DNA of 64,000 bases, taken from NCBI GenBank assembly GCA_963840075.1, contig CAWIXS010000028.1, forward strand, positions 1 to 64,000, given 5' to 3'. Shown here one piece after another: positions 1 through 8,934 of the stretch. The first letter of the stretch is position 1, and each line of letters begins with the position of its first letter. The stretch is from AWTP1-13 sp963840075 (lineage in GTDB: Bacteria; Pseudomonadota; Alphaproteobacteria; Rhizobiales; Hyphomicrobiaceae). The translations under genes and the position numbers were made by a program. The notes under the pieces were generated by a model. It did not search any database, had not been told where the DNA came from, and worked only from the letters and a program-made list of their open reading frames with translations.

Positions 1-450
1 TTCTGGCGCTGCCAGTCGCGCTTGGCCTCGGTCTCGCGCTTGTCGTGGAGCTTCTTGCCGGTCGCCAGCGCCAGCCGCAGCTTCGCCCGGCCGCGCTTGT
101 TGAAGTAGAGCTCCAGCGGCACCATGGTCATGCCCTGGCGCTCCACGGCGATCGCGAGCTTGTCGATCTCCTTCTTGTGCAGCAGGAGCCGGCGCGGCCG
201 GCGCGGGTCGTGCTGGAAGAAGGCGCCCGCCTGCTTGTACTCGGGGATGTACGCGTTGATCAGGAAGATGCCGCCCTTCTCGGCGGAGGCGTAGCTCTCG
301 GCGATGTTGGCCTGGCCCGACGCGCAGCGACTTCACCTCGGTGCCGGTGAGCTCGATGCCGGCCTCCCAGGTCTCCTCGATGTGGTAGTCGAAGCGCGCG
401 CGCCGGTTCTCGGCGATGCGCTTGTGGCCGTTGTCGTCCTTGGCGGCCAT
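1..450 (-). CDS. smpB: SsrA-binding protein SmpB (3' end cut by window edge, frameshifted)
   Basis: SmpB binds tmRNA and delivers it to stalled ribosomes for trans-translation. The reading begins at the ATG complementary to 448-450 with MAAKDDNGHKRIAENRRARF and continues through YHIEETWEAGIELTGTEVKS, which is typical SmpB. One extra C within the CCC at 316-318 then shifts the frame. Removing it restores GQANIAESYAS and the family's C-terminal GKKLHDKRETEAKRDW tail. Only the last few residues lie beyond position 1. dapA and slt lie next to it, as in other Hyphomicrobiales. The single-base insertion in an otherwise intact, highly conserved gene is more likely a sequence error than a true pseudogene. 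Confidence 0.9.
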   Translation of the reverse strand, partial: MAAKDDNGHKRIAENRRARFDYHIEETWEAGIELTGTEVKSLRVGPGQHRRELRLRREGRHLPDQRVHPRVQAGGRLLPARPAPAAPAPAAQEGDRQARDRRGAPGHDHGAAGALLQQARPGEAAAGAGDRQEAPRQARDRGQARLAAPE

Positions 451-550
451 TGCCGTCCTCGCTCGCGCGTGCCTGTCATGCCGGCCGAGCGCGGAGCGCA
501 AGAGCCGGTACCCAGGGCCCAGGGCTGCTGCGCTCACCTCGCTGCCCTGG

Positions 551-588
551 GTCCCGGATATTTCGCTGACGCGAAATTCCGGGATGAC
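551..588. repeat. palindromic repeat, GTCATCCCGG family
   Basis: A hairpin between dapA and smpB. The arms GTCCCGGATATTTCGC and GCGAAATTCCGGGATGAC surround a TGAC loop. It may act as a terminator for dapA or as a REP-like element. Confidence 0.6.
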
Positions 589-617
589 ACAGGCAGTGAT
601 TGTTTCGCGCCGGAACG

Positions 618-1514
618 CTATTCCGCCGCCTTGGCCTGCAGCAGGCCCACCTGCGCCAGCGCCGCGTCCACCGTCTTCATGGTGGCGTCGGAGACGGGCG
701 CCAGCGGCAGCCGGCACTCGGGCGAGCCGATCACGCCGAGGCGCCAGGCGGCATACTTCACCGGCCCCGGGTTGGTCTCCACGAACAGCCCGTCGTGCAG
801 CGGCATCAGCTGCTCGTGCAGCGCCAGCGCCGCCTTCCAGTTGCCGGCGAGGCAGGCGTTCTGGAACTCGGCGCACAGGCGCGGGGCGACGTTGGAGGTG
901 ACCGAGATGCACCCCACCCCGCCGTGCGCCATGAAGCCCAGCACGGTGCCGTCCTCACCTGACAGCTGGATGTAATCCTCGCCGCACTGGAGCCGCTGCT
1001 GCGTCACCCGCGCCACGTTGGCCGTCGCGTCCTTCACCCCGACCACGTTCCTCAGCTCGCGGCGGCAGCGCGCGAGCGTCCCGACCTGGATGTCGACCAC
1101 GGTGCGCCCAGGCACGTTGTAGATGAATATCGGGATGTCGACGGCGTCGTTGATCGCCTTGAAGTGGCGGTAAAGGCCCTCCTGCGTCGGCTTGTTGTAG
1201 TAGCCGGTCGAGTGCAGCACGGCGTCGGCGCCAACCTTCTTGGCGTGCAGCGTGAAGTCGATGGCCTCGTCGGTGGAGTTGGAGCCGGCGCCGGCGATCA
1301 CCGGCACGCGCTTGTTGGCGGTCGCGACGCACAGCTCTATCACCCGCTTGTGCTCCTCATGGCTGAGCGTCGGGCTCTCGCCCGTGGTTCCCACGGGGAC
1401 GAGCCCGTGCGTACCCTCGCCGATCTGCCATTCCACCAGCCGCTGAAATGCCTCCTCGTCGAGGCTGCCGTTGCGGAACGGCGTTATCAGCGCTGTAAAC
1501 GAACCCCTGAACAT
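618..1514 (-). CDS. dapA: 4-hydroxy-tetrahydrodipicolinate synthase
   Basis: DapA condenses pyruvate and aspartate semialdehyde in the first committed step of the diaminopimelate/lysine pathway, in the cytoplasm. The protein has 298 residues, the usual family length. Visible motifs are the GTTGES loop near residue 42, the catalytic Tyr in IYNVPGRT near residue 133, and the Schiff-base Lys in GVKDAT near residue 162. The frame stays open far upstream, but homology begins at MFRGSFTALITPF, so the ATG complementary to 1512-1514 was chosen. The gene lies just upstream of smpB on the same strand and is divergent from the lytic transglycosylase gene. Diaminopimelate feeds peptidoglycan, which fits that neighbour. 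Confidence 0.96.
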   Translation of the reverse strand: MFRGSFTALITPFRNGSLDEEAFQRLVEWQIGEGTHGLVPVGTTGESPTLSHEEHKRVIELCVATANKRVPVIAGAGSNSTDEAIDFTLHAKKVGADAVLHSTGYYNKPTQEGLYRHFKAINDAVDIPIFIYNVPGRTVVDIQVGTLARCRRELRNVVGVKDATANVARVTQQRLQCGEDYIQLSGEDGTVLGFMAHGGVGCISVTSNVAPRLCAEFQNACLAGNWKAALALHEQLMPLHDGLFVETNPGPVKYAAWRLGVIGSPECRLPLAPVSDATMKTVDAALAQVGLLQAKAAE

Positions 1515-1806
1515 GGGTGAGCTCCAGAGTTTTTGGCCTCTTAACCAGCACCGCAGCCGGCCCCTTGAACTTGAACGGGGCGTAGCCTCTTGGTAACCTG
1601 AGCTAAACCAAGCGCAAAAGACTATAGCCGAAGACCACCAGCGGCTTGGTTCAGCGACCACTATGCCGCCGGAGGGGAGGCCCGGCAAGATCAGCCATCC
1701 CCATGCACTGGTCCAGCCGATGCGCCCCCTTCGCGGGCGTCCTCGATGCTTCACGCTCACGCCGGGACACATCCCCGAAGCGGCGTGACGAACAAGATGG
1801 GACGTG

Positions 1807-4116
1807 ATGCCAGCTCTGTTCAAGCTCATCGCTGCATGCCTCCTCGCCGGCACGGTCCTGGCCCTGCCCCCGGTCTTCGCCCAGTCGGCGGCCGAGAAGA
1901 AGCCGGCGAAGTCCAACAAGCCCGCCGCCAAGCCGGCCAAGGCCGGCTCCTCCAAATCCGCTCCATCGAAGCTCGGAGCCAAGCAGGAGGCCAAGCAGAA
2001 GGCGCCCAAGACGGCGGCGCAGCCCCCTGCCGCCAAGGCGCCGGAGCCGGCGGGCGCGCTCCATGCGGTGCCCCGGCCGCGGCCCGAGGAGGCCGAGCAC
2101 ACCGCCCGCTACGACGCGGCGATTGCCGCGGCGCGCGACCACAAGCTCGGCGAGGACGACGCAGACCGCATCCGCGACGCCGTCAGCGCCATCGCCGGCG
2201 GCAACCTGACCAAGGGCAAGGCGCTGCGCGATCAGATCGGCGACGGCGCCGGCCGCAAGCTCATCGACTGGTACCTCCACCGCGGCGGATACGGGACGGC
2301 CCAGGAGATCCGCACCTTCCTGGCGGCGAACTCGTTCTGGCCCGACCGCCCCCTTCTGACCCAGCGCGCCGAGCAGGCGCTGTTCTACAGCGAGGCCGGC
2401 CCGGCCGAGGTAAAGGCCTACTTCGCCGACACCCCGCCCACCACCGGCGTCGGCCTGGCGGCCCTCGCAGCGGCGCTCGCCGCCGACAAGGACGAGGCGG
2501 CGGCCAAAGTCGCGGCCGCCAAGGCGTGGGTGGAATTCGACATTCCCGCCGGGCACGAATCCGATGTGCTGGAGCGCATCGGCAAGCTGCTCACCGAGGC
2601 CGACCACAAGCGCCGCCTCGACCGCCTCCTGCTCGCCGACAGCCGCTGGGCCAGCGAGCGCAGCGAGCGGGCGTCGACGATCCGGCGCGCCATCGGGCGC
2701 CTCTCCGCGCCCGAGAAGAAGAAGGCGGAGGCGCGCCTCGCGGTGTTCCTGCGCTCCAAGAACGCGCACACGCTCATGGCCAAGCTGGCGCCGGAGGCGC
2801 TGGCCAAGGAGTGGGGCCTCGCCGTCCACAAGGCGCAGACGCTGCGCCGCCAGAACAAGGACGAGGCCGCCTGGAAGATCCTGCTGGCCGAGCCCGAGCC
2901 CACCCTGAAAATCAAGCCCGACGGCTGGTGGGAGGAGTGGCGCGCCAATGCCTACGCCGCGCTCAGAGCCGGCAAGCCCGCCACAGCCTACGCGCTCGTG
3001 CACGCGCCCGGGCATCTGCACATCAACTCCCACAACGATGCCTGCTTCCTGGCCGGCTGGCTGGCGCTGCGCCACCTCCACGACCCCAAGAAGGCGCTGC
3101 CGCACTTCCAGGCGCTCGCCCAGTCGGCTGACGGCCCCCTGACCCGCTCGCGCGCGCACTACTGGCTGGGACGCACCTTCGAGGCGCTCGGCAACCAGGC
3201 CAAGGCGCGCGAGAGCTACCGCACGTCGGCCCTGCAGGTCGACACCTTCCACGGCCAGCTCGCGCGCCTCAAGCTCGACCCCAACGCGAGCGCCTTGAAG
3301 ATCGGCCCGCCCAAAGCACCCACCCTCGACGACATCACGCGCTTCAACGGCCGCGATGTCGTGCATGCCGCCGTGATCGCCCACAAGGCGGGGCTCGACC
3401 GCAACCTCGTGCGCGCCTTTCTGATCCACCTGCGTCCGCACATCGAGACCGAGGTCGAGCTCGCCATGCTGGCGCATCTCGCCGAGGCGATGGGCGACAC
3501 CCAGATCGCCGTCCGCATCGGCAAGCACGGCGTCGCGCGCGGATTCAACCTGATATACTACGCCTACCCGGTGCACCGGCTCCCGGCCTACAAGCCGCTG
3601 CGCGATCCGCCCGAGACCGCGGTGATCCTGGGGATCGCCCGGCAGGAGAGCGAGTTCAACGTCGCCACAATGTCGGGCGCGGGCGCACGCGGCATCCTGC
3701 AGGTGATGCCGCTGACGGCGCGCCACATCTGTCGCGCGTACGGGATCAGGTGCGACATTGCCCGCCTGAACAAGGACGCCGCCTACAATACCATGTTCGG
3801 CAGCGCCTACATCTCCGACCGCGTGGACGAGTTCAACGGCTCCTACATTCTGGCGATCGCCGGCTACAACGCCGGGCCCGGACGCGCGCGCGAATGGATC
3901 AGGGAGTTCGGCGACCCGCGCGACCCGCGCGTCGACCCGATCGACTGGATCCACCGCATCCCGATCCAGGAGACGCGCGACTACGTGCAGCGGGTGCTCT
4001 CCAACATCCAGATCTACCGGGCCCGGCTCGGCGAGGCCAACGCCGTGCGCCTCAACGCCGACCTGCGGCGCGTCGCCCGCTCCTCCACGCAGAAGGAGGC
4101 GGCGGTCGCCGACTAG
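1807..4116 (+). CDS. slt: soluble lytic murein transglycosylase
   Basis: This periplasmic enzyme cleaves the MurNAc-GlcNAc bond to form 1,6-anhydromuropeptides during wall turnover. The product is about 769 residues. A signal peptide ends near FAQSAAEK, and a Lys/Ala/Pro-rich linker covers residues 25-85. Next comes a long alpha-helical superhelix of the Slt70 type, and then the C-terminal SLT domain. In that domain the catalytic Glu lies in RQESEFN near residue 615, followed by GARGILQVMP and AGYNAGPGRA. The ATG at 1807 was chosen; a GTG immediately before it (1804) is an alternative start. It is transcribed divergently from dapA. Confidence 0.95.
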   Translation: MPALFKLIAACLLAGTVLALPPVFAQSAAEKKPAKSNKPAAKPAKAGSSKSAPSKLGAKQEAKQKAPKTAAQPPAAKAPEPAGALHAVPRPRPEEAEHTARYDAAIAAARDHKLGEDDADRIRDAVSAIAGGNLTKGKALRDQIGDGAGRKLIDWYLHRGGYGTAQEIRTFLAANSFWPDRPLLTQRAEQALFYSEAGPAEVKAYFADTPPTTGVGLAALAAALAADKDEAAAKVAAAKAWVEFDIPAGHESDVLERIGKLLTEADHKRRLDRLLLADSRWASERSERASTIRRAIGRLSAPEKKKAEARLAVFLRSKNAHTLMAKLAPEALAKEWGLAVHKAQTLRRQNKDEAAWKILLAEPEPTLKIKPDGWWEEWRANAYAALRAGKPATAYALVHAPGHLHINSHNDACFLAGWLALRHLHDPKKALPHFQALAQSADGPLTRSRAHYWLGRTFEALGNQAKARESYRTSALQVDTFHGQLARLKLDPNASALKIGPPKAPTLDDITRFNGRDVVHAAVIAHKAGLDRNLVRAFLIHLRPHIETEVELAMLAHLAEAMGDTQIAVRIGKHGVARGFNLIYYAYPVHRLPAYKPLRDPPETAVILGIARQESEFNVATMSGAGARGILQVMPLTARHICRAYGIRCDIARLNKDAAYNTMFGSAYISDRVDEFNGSYILAIAGYNAGPGRAREWIREFGDPRDPRVDPIDWIHRIPIQETRDYVQRVLSNIQIYRARLGEANAVRLNADLRRVARSSTQKEAAVAD

Positions 4117-4267
4117 CCGGCCGATCTCCGGCGCGCTTCACCAACCTCCGATGCGGGTGCGTGGCCGTGCCAACGCGGGCTATTGCCCGCTGCCGGCCAA
4201 TCGCTAGTATCTGCCGTGCGATATCCGGACCCGTCGGCGTGCGCGCTCGACTGCGCCCGCGGGTCGG

Positions 4268-5216
4268 ATGCCGTTCACCAAAACGGCTCAGCGGGGCAGG
4301 CAGGCCGTGCAGACTTGGCGCGACATCAACTTCTCTGCCCGCGACGGCCTGCGCCTCTATGCCCGCCACTACCCGGCGCCCGGCTCCACCCGCAGGCCGG
4401 TGCTCTGCCTCGCCGGGCTCACGCGCAACGGGCGCGACTTTCATCGCCTCGCCACCCGGCTCGCCGGCTCCGACGCCGGCGGGCGCGATGTCTACACCCT
4501 CGACAGCCGGGGGCGCGGCTACTCCGAGCACGACCGCAACTGGCGCAACTACTCGCTGCTGGTGGAGGCCGACGACGCGCTCGACTTCATGACCCTGACC
4601 GGCCTCGCCGGCGCCGCCATCGTCGGCACCTCGCGCGGCGGGCTCATTGCCATGCTGATGGCGGTGCTGCGGCCCTGCGCGCTCGCCGCCGCCGTCCTCA
4701 ACGACATCGGCCCCGTGGTCGAGCGCGACGGCCTCGCCCGCATCGCCGCCTATGTCGGCCGCATTCCCCTCCCCGCCGACTGGGAGGAGGCGGCCGAGCT
4801 GGTGCGCGAGTTGAACCGGCGCCAGTTCCCCGCGGTGCCTCCCGAGGATCTGGGCAGACGCCGCGCGCGCCTGGTTCAACGAGGCGAACGGGCTGCCCGC
4901 GCCCGGCTACGACCCCAACATCGCCAGGGCGTTCTCGCTGATGAACGGCCCCATGCCGGAGCTGTGGCCGCAATTCGGGGCGCTGGCCCGCATTCCGGTG
5001 CTGGCGATCCGCGGCGAGAGCTCCGACGTCCTGAGCGCCCGGACGCTCGAGGAGATGCGCGCGCGTCATCCGCGCCTCGAGGCGGTCACCGTTCGCGGCC
5101 AGGGCCACGCCCCGTTCCTCGGGGAGGCCCCGACCATCGCGGCCATCGCAGCCTTCCTCGAGCGCGCCGATGGGGAGGCGGAGCCCGCCGCTCTGCCCGT
5201 GCCGGCGCTCGCATGA
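4268..5216 (+). CDS. alpha/beta hydrolase (frameshifted)
   Basis: This is a cytoplasmic alpha/beta-fold hydrolase of unknown substrate. The first frame carries VLCLAGLTRNGRDF (oxyanion region), the DSRGRGYS strand and the nucleophile elbow GTSRGG near residue 121. At position 4850 an extra C (GAGGATC-TGG instead of GAGGATTGG or GAGGACTGG) shifts the frame. The second frame continues with MNGPMPELWPQF, VLAIRGESSDVLS (acid strand) and the catalytic His in GQGHAPF, ending at 5216. Joined, the protein is about 315 residues, normal for the family. Fold assignment is secure but no substrate can be named. The frameshift resembles the others in this window. Confidence 0.85.
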
Positions 5217-5571
5217 CTCTCGGGCGCGCGGCTCCACGGGTTGACGCATCAACGCCGCAGCGTGGCGCAGGTTGGCCGCCTGCGAGCGGCAGCGGCGCCG
5301 GGGGTCCTCCTCGCTGGCGACGCCGCACCGGCCCTCTACGGGCGTCCAGCGCAGCCGGAAGGCCGCTCTGGCGCGCCGGGGGCTGGCGGGCCGGGGTCAG
5401 GCCCCTCGTCGCCGACGCCAGTGTGGAACGACCGCGTTCGCGCGAGGGGTCCGACCCCGCTTCACCGCAACAGTTGACGCACCAACCCCGGCCGGGTGCG
5501 CCCGCGCCGCTGTTGCCGCCACCACCATGGCGCCACACGGCGCATCGATCTCACTCCGCAGGCGGAAGCCC
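5217..5571. other. 355-bp intergenic region with repeats
   Basis: No convincing gene lies here. The region holds one long copy of the GGGGTCAG...CTGACCCC element (5393-5458). It also holds two copies of GTTGACGCAYCAAC, at 5240-5253 and 5473-5486. The first of these is a short palindrome (GTTGA-N4-TCAAC), and the pair brackets the element. Confidence 0.6.
5393..5458. repeat. GGGGTCAGAC-type palindromic repeat, long form
   Basis: The ends are GGGGTCAGGCCCCTCG and CGAGGGGTCCGACCCC around a variable core with GACG and AACGA motifs shared with the copies near 33.6 and 34.3 kb. It lies between the hydrolase and the MFS gene. Confidence 0.7.
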
Positions 5572-6804
5572 ATGATGCAACTCCGGGCGAGCAAGGCCGC
5601 GCTGTCGTTCGTCTTCGTGATGGTCGTGCTCGACATCATGGCGATCGGCATCATCATTCCGGTGCTGCCGAAGCTCGTCGAAGGCATGGCCGGCGGCGAC
5701 CCCGAGCGGGGCGCCCGCGTCTTCGGGCTTTTCATGACCGCCTGGGGGCTCATGCAGTTCGTGTTCTCCCCTATCCTCGGCGCCCTCTCCGACCGCTGGG
5801 GGCGCCGCCCGGTGATGCTGATCTCCACCCTGGGGCTGGGGCTCGACTACGTCCTGATGGCGGTGGCGCCCGACCTCGTCTGGCTGTTCGTCGGCCGCGT
5901 CATCTCCGGCATTGCGGCGGCCAGCTTCTCCACCGCCAACGCCTACATCGCCGATGTGACCCCGCCCGAGCAGCGCGCCGGCTCCTTCGGCCTCCTGGGC
6001 GCCGCCTTCGGCATCGGCTTCGTGCTGGGCCCCGTGCTCGGCGGCGTCATGGGCGACATCGACCCGCGCCTGCCGTTCTGGGTCGCGGCCGGCCTGACGC
6101 TCGCCAACTTCGCCTACGGCCTCTTCGTGCTGCCCGAGTCGCTGCCACAGGAGCGGCGCATGGCTTTCAGCTGGGCGAGGGCCAACCCCGTGGGCGCGCT
6201 GCGCCTGCTGGCGGAGCACCGCGAGCTCCTGGGCCTCGCCGGCGTCGCCTTCCTCTTCCACCTGGCGCATGTGGTGCTGCCGGCGGTCGCCGTGCTCTAC
6301 ACCACCCACCGCTACGGCTGGGACAACAAGACCATGGGGTTCACGCTGGCCGCCGTCGGCGTCGCCTCCGGCATCGTGCAGGTTGGCCTCATCAAGCCGG
6401 CGATCCGGGTCCTGGGCGAGCGCGCCACGCTGATCGTGGGCCTGCTGTGCGGGATGACGGGCTTCGTCATCTACGGCCTGGCGACGACGGGCTGGGGCTT
6501 CTGGGCCGGCATCCCGGTGCTGGCGCTGTGGGGCATGGGCAGCGCCGCCGTGATGGGGCTGATGAGCCGTCTGGTGTCGGGCTCCGAGCAGGGTCAGCTG
6601 CAGGGGGCCAACTCGAGCCTGATCGCGCTCGCCGGCCTCACCGGCCCGTGGCTCTTCACCGAGACCTACGCCTGGTCGATCGGCCCCCACGCACGCTGGG
6701 ACCTCCCCGGCGCCGCCTTCCTCCTGGCCGCCGCCCTCCTCGCCCTCGGCGCCGCCCTGGCCTGGTGGGTAACCCAGCCGGCGAGCCAGACTCCAACCCA
6801 GTAG
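5572..6804 (+). CDS. MFS transporter, TetA/TCR-like drug:H+ antiporter
   Basis: This inner-membrane exporter of the major facilitator superfamily has 410 residues and about 12 predicted transmembrane segments. The loop 2-3 signature GALSDRWGRRPVML matches motif A of the TetA/DHA1 group. Segments such as FVMVVLDIMAIGIIIPVL at the N-terminus and GFVLGPVLGGVMGD (motif C, antiporter-type) support efflux rather than uptake. The ATG at 5572 precedes the first membrane segment; a second ATG follows at 5575. No tetR-type regulator is adjacent, so the real substrate is unknown, and calling it tetracycline resistance would be over-reading. Confidence 0.88.
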   Translation: MMQLRASKAALSFVFVMVVLDIMAIGIIIPVLPKLVEGMAGGDPERGARVFGLFMTAWGLMQFVFSPILGALSDRWGRRPVMLISTLGLGLDYVLMAVAPDLVWLFVGRVISGIAAASFSTANAYIADVTPPEQRAGSFGLLGAAFGIGFVLGPVLGGVMGDIDPRLPFWVAAGLTLANFAYGLFVLPESLPQERRMAFSWARANPVGALRLLAEHRELLGLAGVAFLFHLAHVVLPAVAVLYTTHRYGWDNKTMGFTLAAVGVASGIVQVGLIKPAIRVLGERATLIVGLLCGMTGFVIYGLATTGWGFWAGIPVLALWGMGSAAVMGLMSRLVSGSEQGQLQGANSSLIALAGLTGPWLFTETYAWSIGPHARWDLPGAAFLLAAALLALGAALAWWVTQPASQTPTQ

Positions 6805-6851
6805 GCCTTTTGCCGGGACAGGCGCTGTTCCGATCGCGCGCTCCCCACTTT

Positions 6852-6909
6852 CGTCATCCCGGCCTTTCCCCGCTCGCGCGCTTCGCTTGCGAGCGGCGCC
6901 GGGATGACG
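6852..6909. repeat. palindromic repeat, GTCATCCCGG family
   Basis: Inverted arms CGTCATCCCGG and CCGGGATGACG flank a GC-rich core with a GCGAGCG/CGCTCGC hairpin. It lies downstream of the MFS gene. Related copies occur at 551-588, 11749-11862, 15850-15939 and 47022-47052. Confidence 0.65.
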
Positions 6910-7096
6910 GCAACGGAGAGCGCAGGGCCAAGCCATGCTCGTGGGCTGTCCCTCGTGAAGCCTGCCCCCGTCATGAGCGGATGTTTGGCAACAAGGCGCG
7001 GCGGGCGCGAGGTCCTGGCCGACGCTGGCCTGACGCGGAGACTTCTGCATAATACTTGGAACATAAAAGGCTGCCAACGCAACGAGGGATGTCTCC

Positions 7097-7489
7097 ATGG
7101 CCAGCATCGATCACATCAGCCTCAGCGTGTCCGATTTCGACGCCGCCAAGGCGTTCTACCTTGCGGCCCTGAAGCCGCTCGGCATCGGCGTGGTGATGGA
7201 GCCGCCGAAGTCCGCGACCGGCGGAGTGGGTGTCGTCGGCCTCGGCGCCAACGACAAACCGTTCTTCTGGGTCGTGGGGGCCGGAAGGACCACGCCCACG
7301 ACGCACATCGCCTTCACGGCGGGCAGCCGCGCCGAGGTCGATGCCTTCTACCAGGCGGCAATCGCGGCCGGGGCCAAGGACAACGGCAAGCCCGGCACCC
7401 GCGCCCACTATCACCCCACCTACTACGGCGCCTTCGTGCGGGATGCCGACGGCAACAACGTCGAGGCGGTCTGCCACAAGCCGGAATAG
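7097..7489 (+). CDS. VOC family protein (glyoxalase/dioxygenase-like)
   Basis: A 130-residue single-domain vicinal-oxygen-chelate protein. It has the usual paired beta-alpha-beta-beta-beta modules: MASIDHISLSVSDFDAAKAF, then THIAFTAGSRAEVDAFYQAA, and C-terminal RDADGNNVEAVCH. The His in IDHIS, the His in TTHIAF and the Glu in NNVEAV are candidate metal ligands. The family includes glyoxalase I, fosfomycin resistance proteins and extradiol dioxygenases, and nothing here selects among them. It stands alone between the MFS gene and fabZ. Confidence 0.88.
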   Translation: MASIDHISLSVSDFDAAKAFYLAALKPLGIGVVMEPPKSATGGVGVVGLGANDKPFFWVVGAGRTTPTTHIAFTAGSRAEVDAFYQAAIAAGAKDNGKPGTRAHYHPTYYGAFVRDADGNNVEAVCHKPE

Positions 7490-7651
7490 CCGCGCGAGGC
7501 TCGGCTGCAGCCGGCCGACCCATGCGTTGCAGCGTCAATGTCGGGGGCTGCGCAATCACGGCTGCCGCGCCTTGCGGCAGGATTTGCTTTTCGTCGGGAA
7601 TTTGGCTTAGACACAGGGGCAGCGGAGCAGCGTCAGGAGCGCTCGAACTCG

Positions 7652-8140
7652 ATGGACGAACCCGGGCCGGGCAAGAGCCTTGCGACGGCGGACATCCGGC
7701 GCGTGCTGGAGCTGCTGCCGCACCGCTACCCTTTCCTCATGGTCGATCGCATCATCGACATGCACGCCGACCAGAGCGCTGTCGGCATCAAGGCCGTCAG
7801 CGTCAACGAGCCGTTCTTCCAGGGTCATTTCCCGGGCTTCCCGGTGATGCCGGGCGTCCTCATCATCGAGGGGCTGGCGCAGACCGCGGGCGCGCTCTGC
7901 GTCAACCATCTCGCGGCGACCTACAAGCCGCAGCTCCTCTACTTCATGGGCATCGACCGCGCCAAGTTCCGGCGCCCGGTGCTACCCGGAGATCAGTTGC
8001 ACTACCACGTGAGGAAGATCCGCAGCCGCGGGCGCGCCTGGCGCTTCTACGGCGAGGCGAAGGTCAACGGGCGGGTGGTGGCCGAGGCCGAGGTGAGCGC
8101 CATGATCCTGGATGAGGGCGATGCCAAAGCCAAAGTCTGA
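7652..8140 (+). CDS. fabZ: 3-hydroxyacyl-[acyl-carrier-protein] dehydratase FabZ
   Basis: FabZ dehydrates beta-hydroxyacyl-ACP in type II fatty-acid synthesis. The product has 162 residues with a hot-dog fold. The catalytic His lies in QGHFPGFPVMPGVL and the catalytic Glu in IIEGLAQ. LLPHRYPFLMVDRI is the standard N-terminal signature. The ATG at 7652 follows an AGGAG at 7635-7639. The start of lpxA overlaps the end of the gene by about 20 nt. This is the common fabZ-lpxA-lpxI-lpxB order, linking fatty-acid and lipid A synthesis. lpxD and bamA, often upstream, are replaced here by the VOC gene. Confidence 0.95.
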   Translation: MDEPGPGKSLATADIRRVLELLPHRYPFLMVDRIIDMHADQSAVGIKAVSVNEPFFQGHFPGFPVMPGVLIIEGLAQTAGALCVNHLAATYKPQLLYFMGIDRAKFRRPVLPGDQLHYHVRKIRSRGRAWRFYGEAKVNGRVVAEAEVSAMILDEGDAKAKV

Positions 8141-8924
8141 GATCCACCCGACCGCCCTGGTGGACGACGGCGCGCGCCTCGGCGAGGGCGTGCGCATCGG
8201 CCCCTTCTGCCAGGTGACGCGCGAGGTCACGCTGGGCGAAGGCGTCGAGCTCGTGAGCCACGTGGTGGTGACCGGGCATACCACCGTCGGACCACGCACG
8301 CGCATCTTCCCGTTCGCCTCGATCGGCCACCAGCCGCAGGACCTCAAGTACAAGGGCGAGCCCTCCACGCTGACCATCGGCGCCGACTGCCTGATCCGCG
8401 AGGGCGTCACCATGAACCCCGGCACCGAGGGCGGCGGCATGGAGACCATCGTCGGCGACCGCTGCACCTTCCTCGCCAACTCCCATGTCGGCCACGACTG
8501 CCGCATCGGCCGCAACGTCATCCTCTCCAACAACGTGATGCTGGCCGGGCACCTGACGGTGGGCGACTATGCCGGCATCGGCGGCGGCGCCGCGGTGATC
8601 CAGTTCACCCGCGTCGGCGCGCATTCCTACCTCGGCGGCATGTCGGGCCTGGAGAACGACCTCATCCCCTACGGCATGGCGCTCGGCAACCGCGCGCACC
8701 TCTCCGGGCTCAACATCCTGGGGCTGCAGCGGCGCGGCTTCTCGCGCGAGGACATCCACACGCTGCGCCGCGCCTACCGGCTCCTGTTCGCCGACGAGGG
8801 CACGCTGGTGGAGCGCACGGAGGACGTGGAGAAGGAGTTCAAGGCCCACCCGATCGTCACGGAGATCGTCGCCTTCATCCGCGAGCGCGGCAAGCGCGGG
8901 CTGTGCGTGCCCCACGACGCATGA
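8121..8924 (+). CDS. lpxA: acyl-ACP--UDP-N-acetylglucosamine O-acyltransferase LpxA
   Basis: LpxA catalyses the first step of lipid A synthesis, 3-O-acylation of UDP-GlcNAc. The 267-residue protein shows left-handed beta-helix hexapeptide repeats (ARLGEGVRIGPFCQVTREV and following). The active-site His lies in NSHVGHDC. The C-terminal helical domain GFSREDIHTLRRAYRLLF is characteristic. Starts are possible at ATG 8121 (MPKPKSEIHPTALV, used here) or ATG 8112, three codons earlier. It overlaps fabZ and ends 10 nt before lpxI, so all four genes are probably cotranscribed. Confidence 0.96.
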   Translation: MPKPKSEIHPTALVDDGARLGEGVRIGPFCQVTREVTLGEGVELVSHVVVTGHTTVGPRTRIFPFASIGHQPQDLKYKGEPSTLTIGADCLIREGVTMNPGTEGGGMETIVGDRCTFLANSHVGHDCRIGRNVILSNNVMLAGHLTVGDYAGIGGGAAVIQFTRVGAHSYLGGMSGLENDLIPYGMALGNRAHLSGLNILGLQRRGFSREDIHTLRRAYRLLFADEGTLVERTEDVEKEFKAHPIVTEIVAFIRERGKRGLCVPHDA

Positions 8925-8934
8925 GCCGCGACAG

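Noticed and set aside
5572..6804. Annotating the MFS gene as a tetracycline-resistance gene
   Set aside because: The TetA-type motif A is shared by many DHA1 exporters, and no tetR or resistance context is present.
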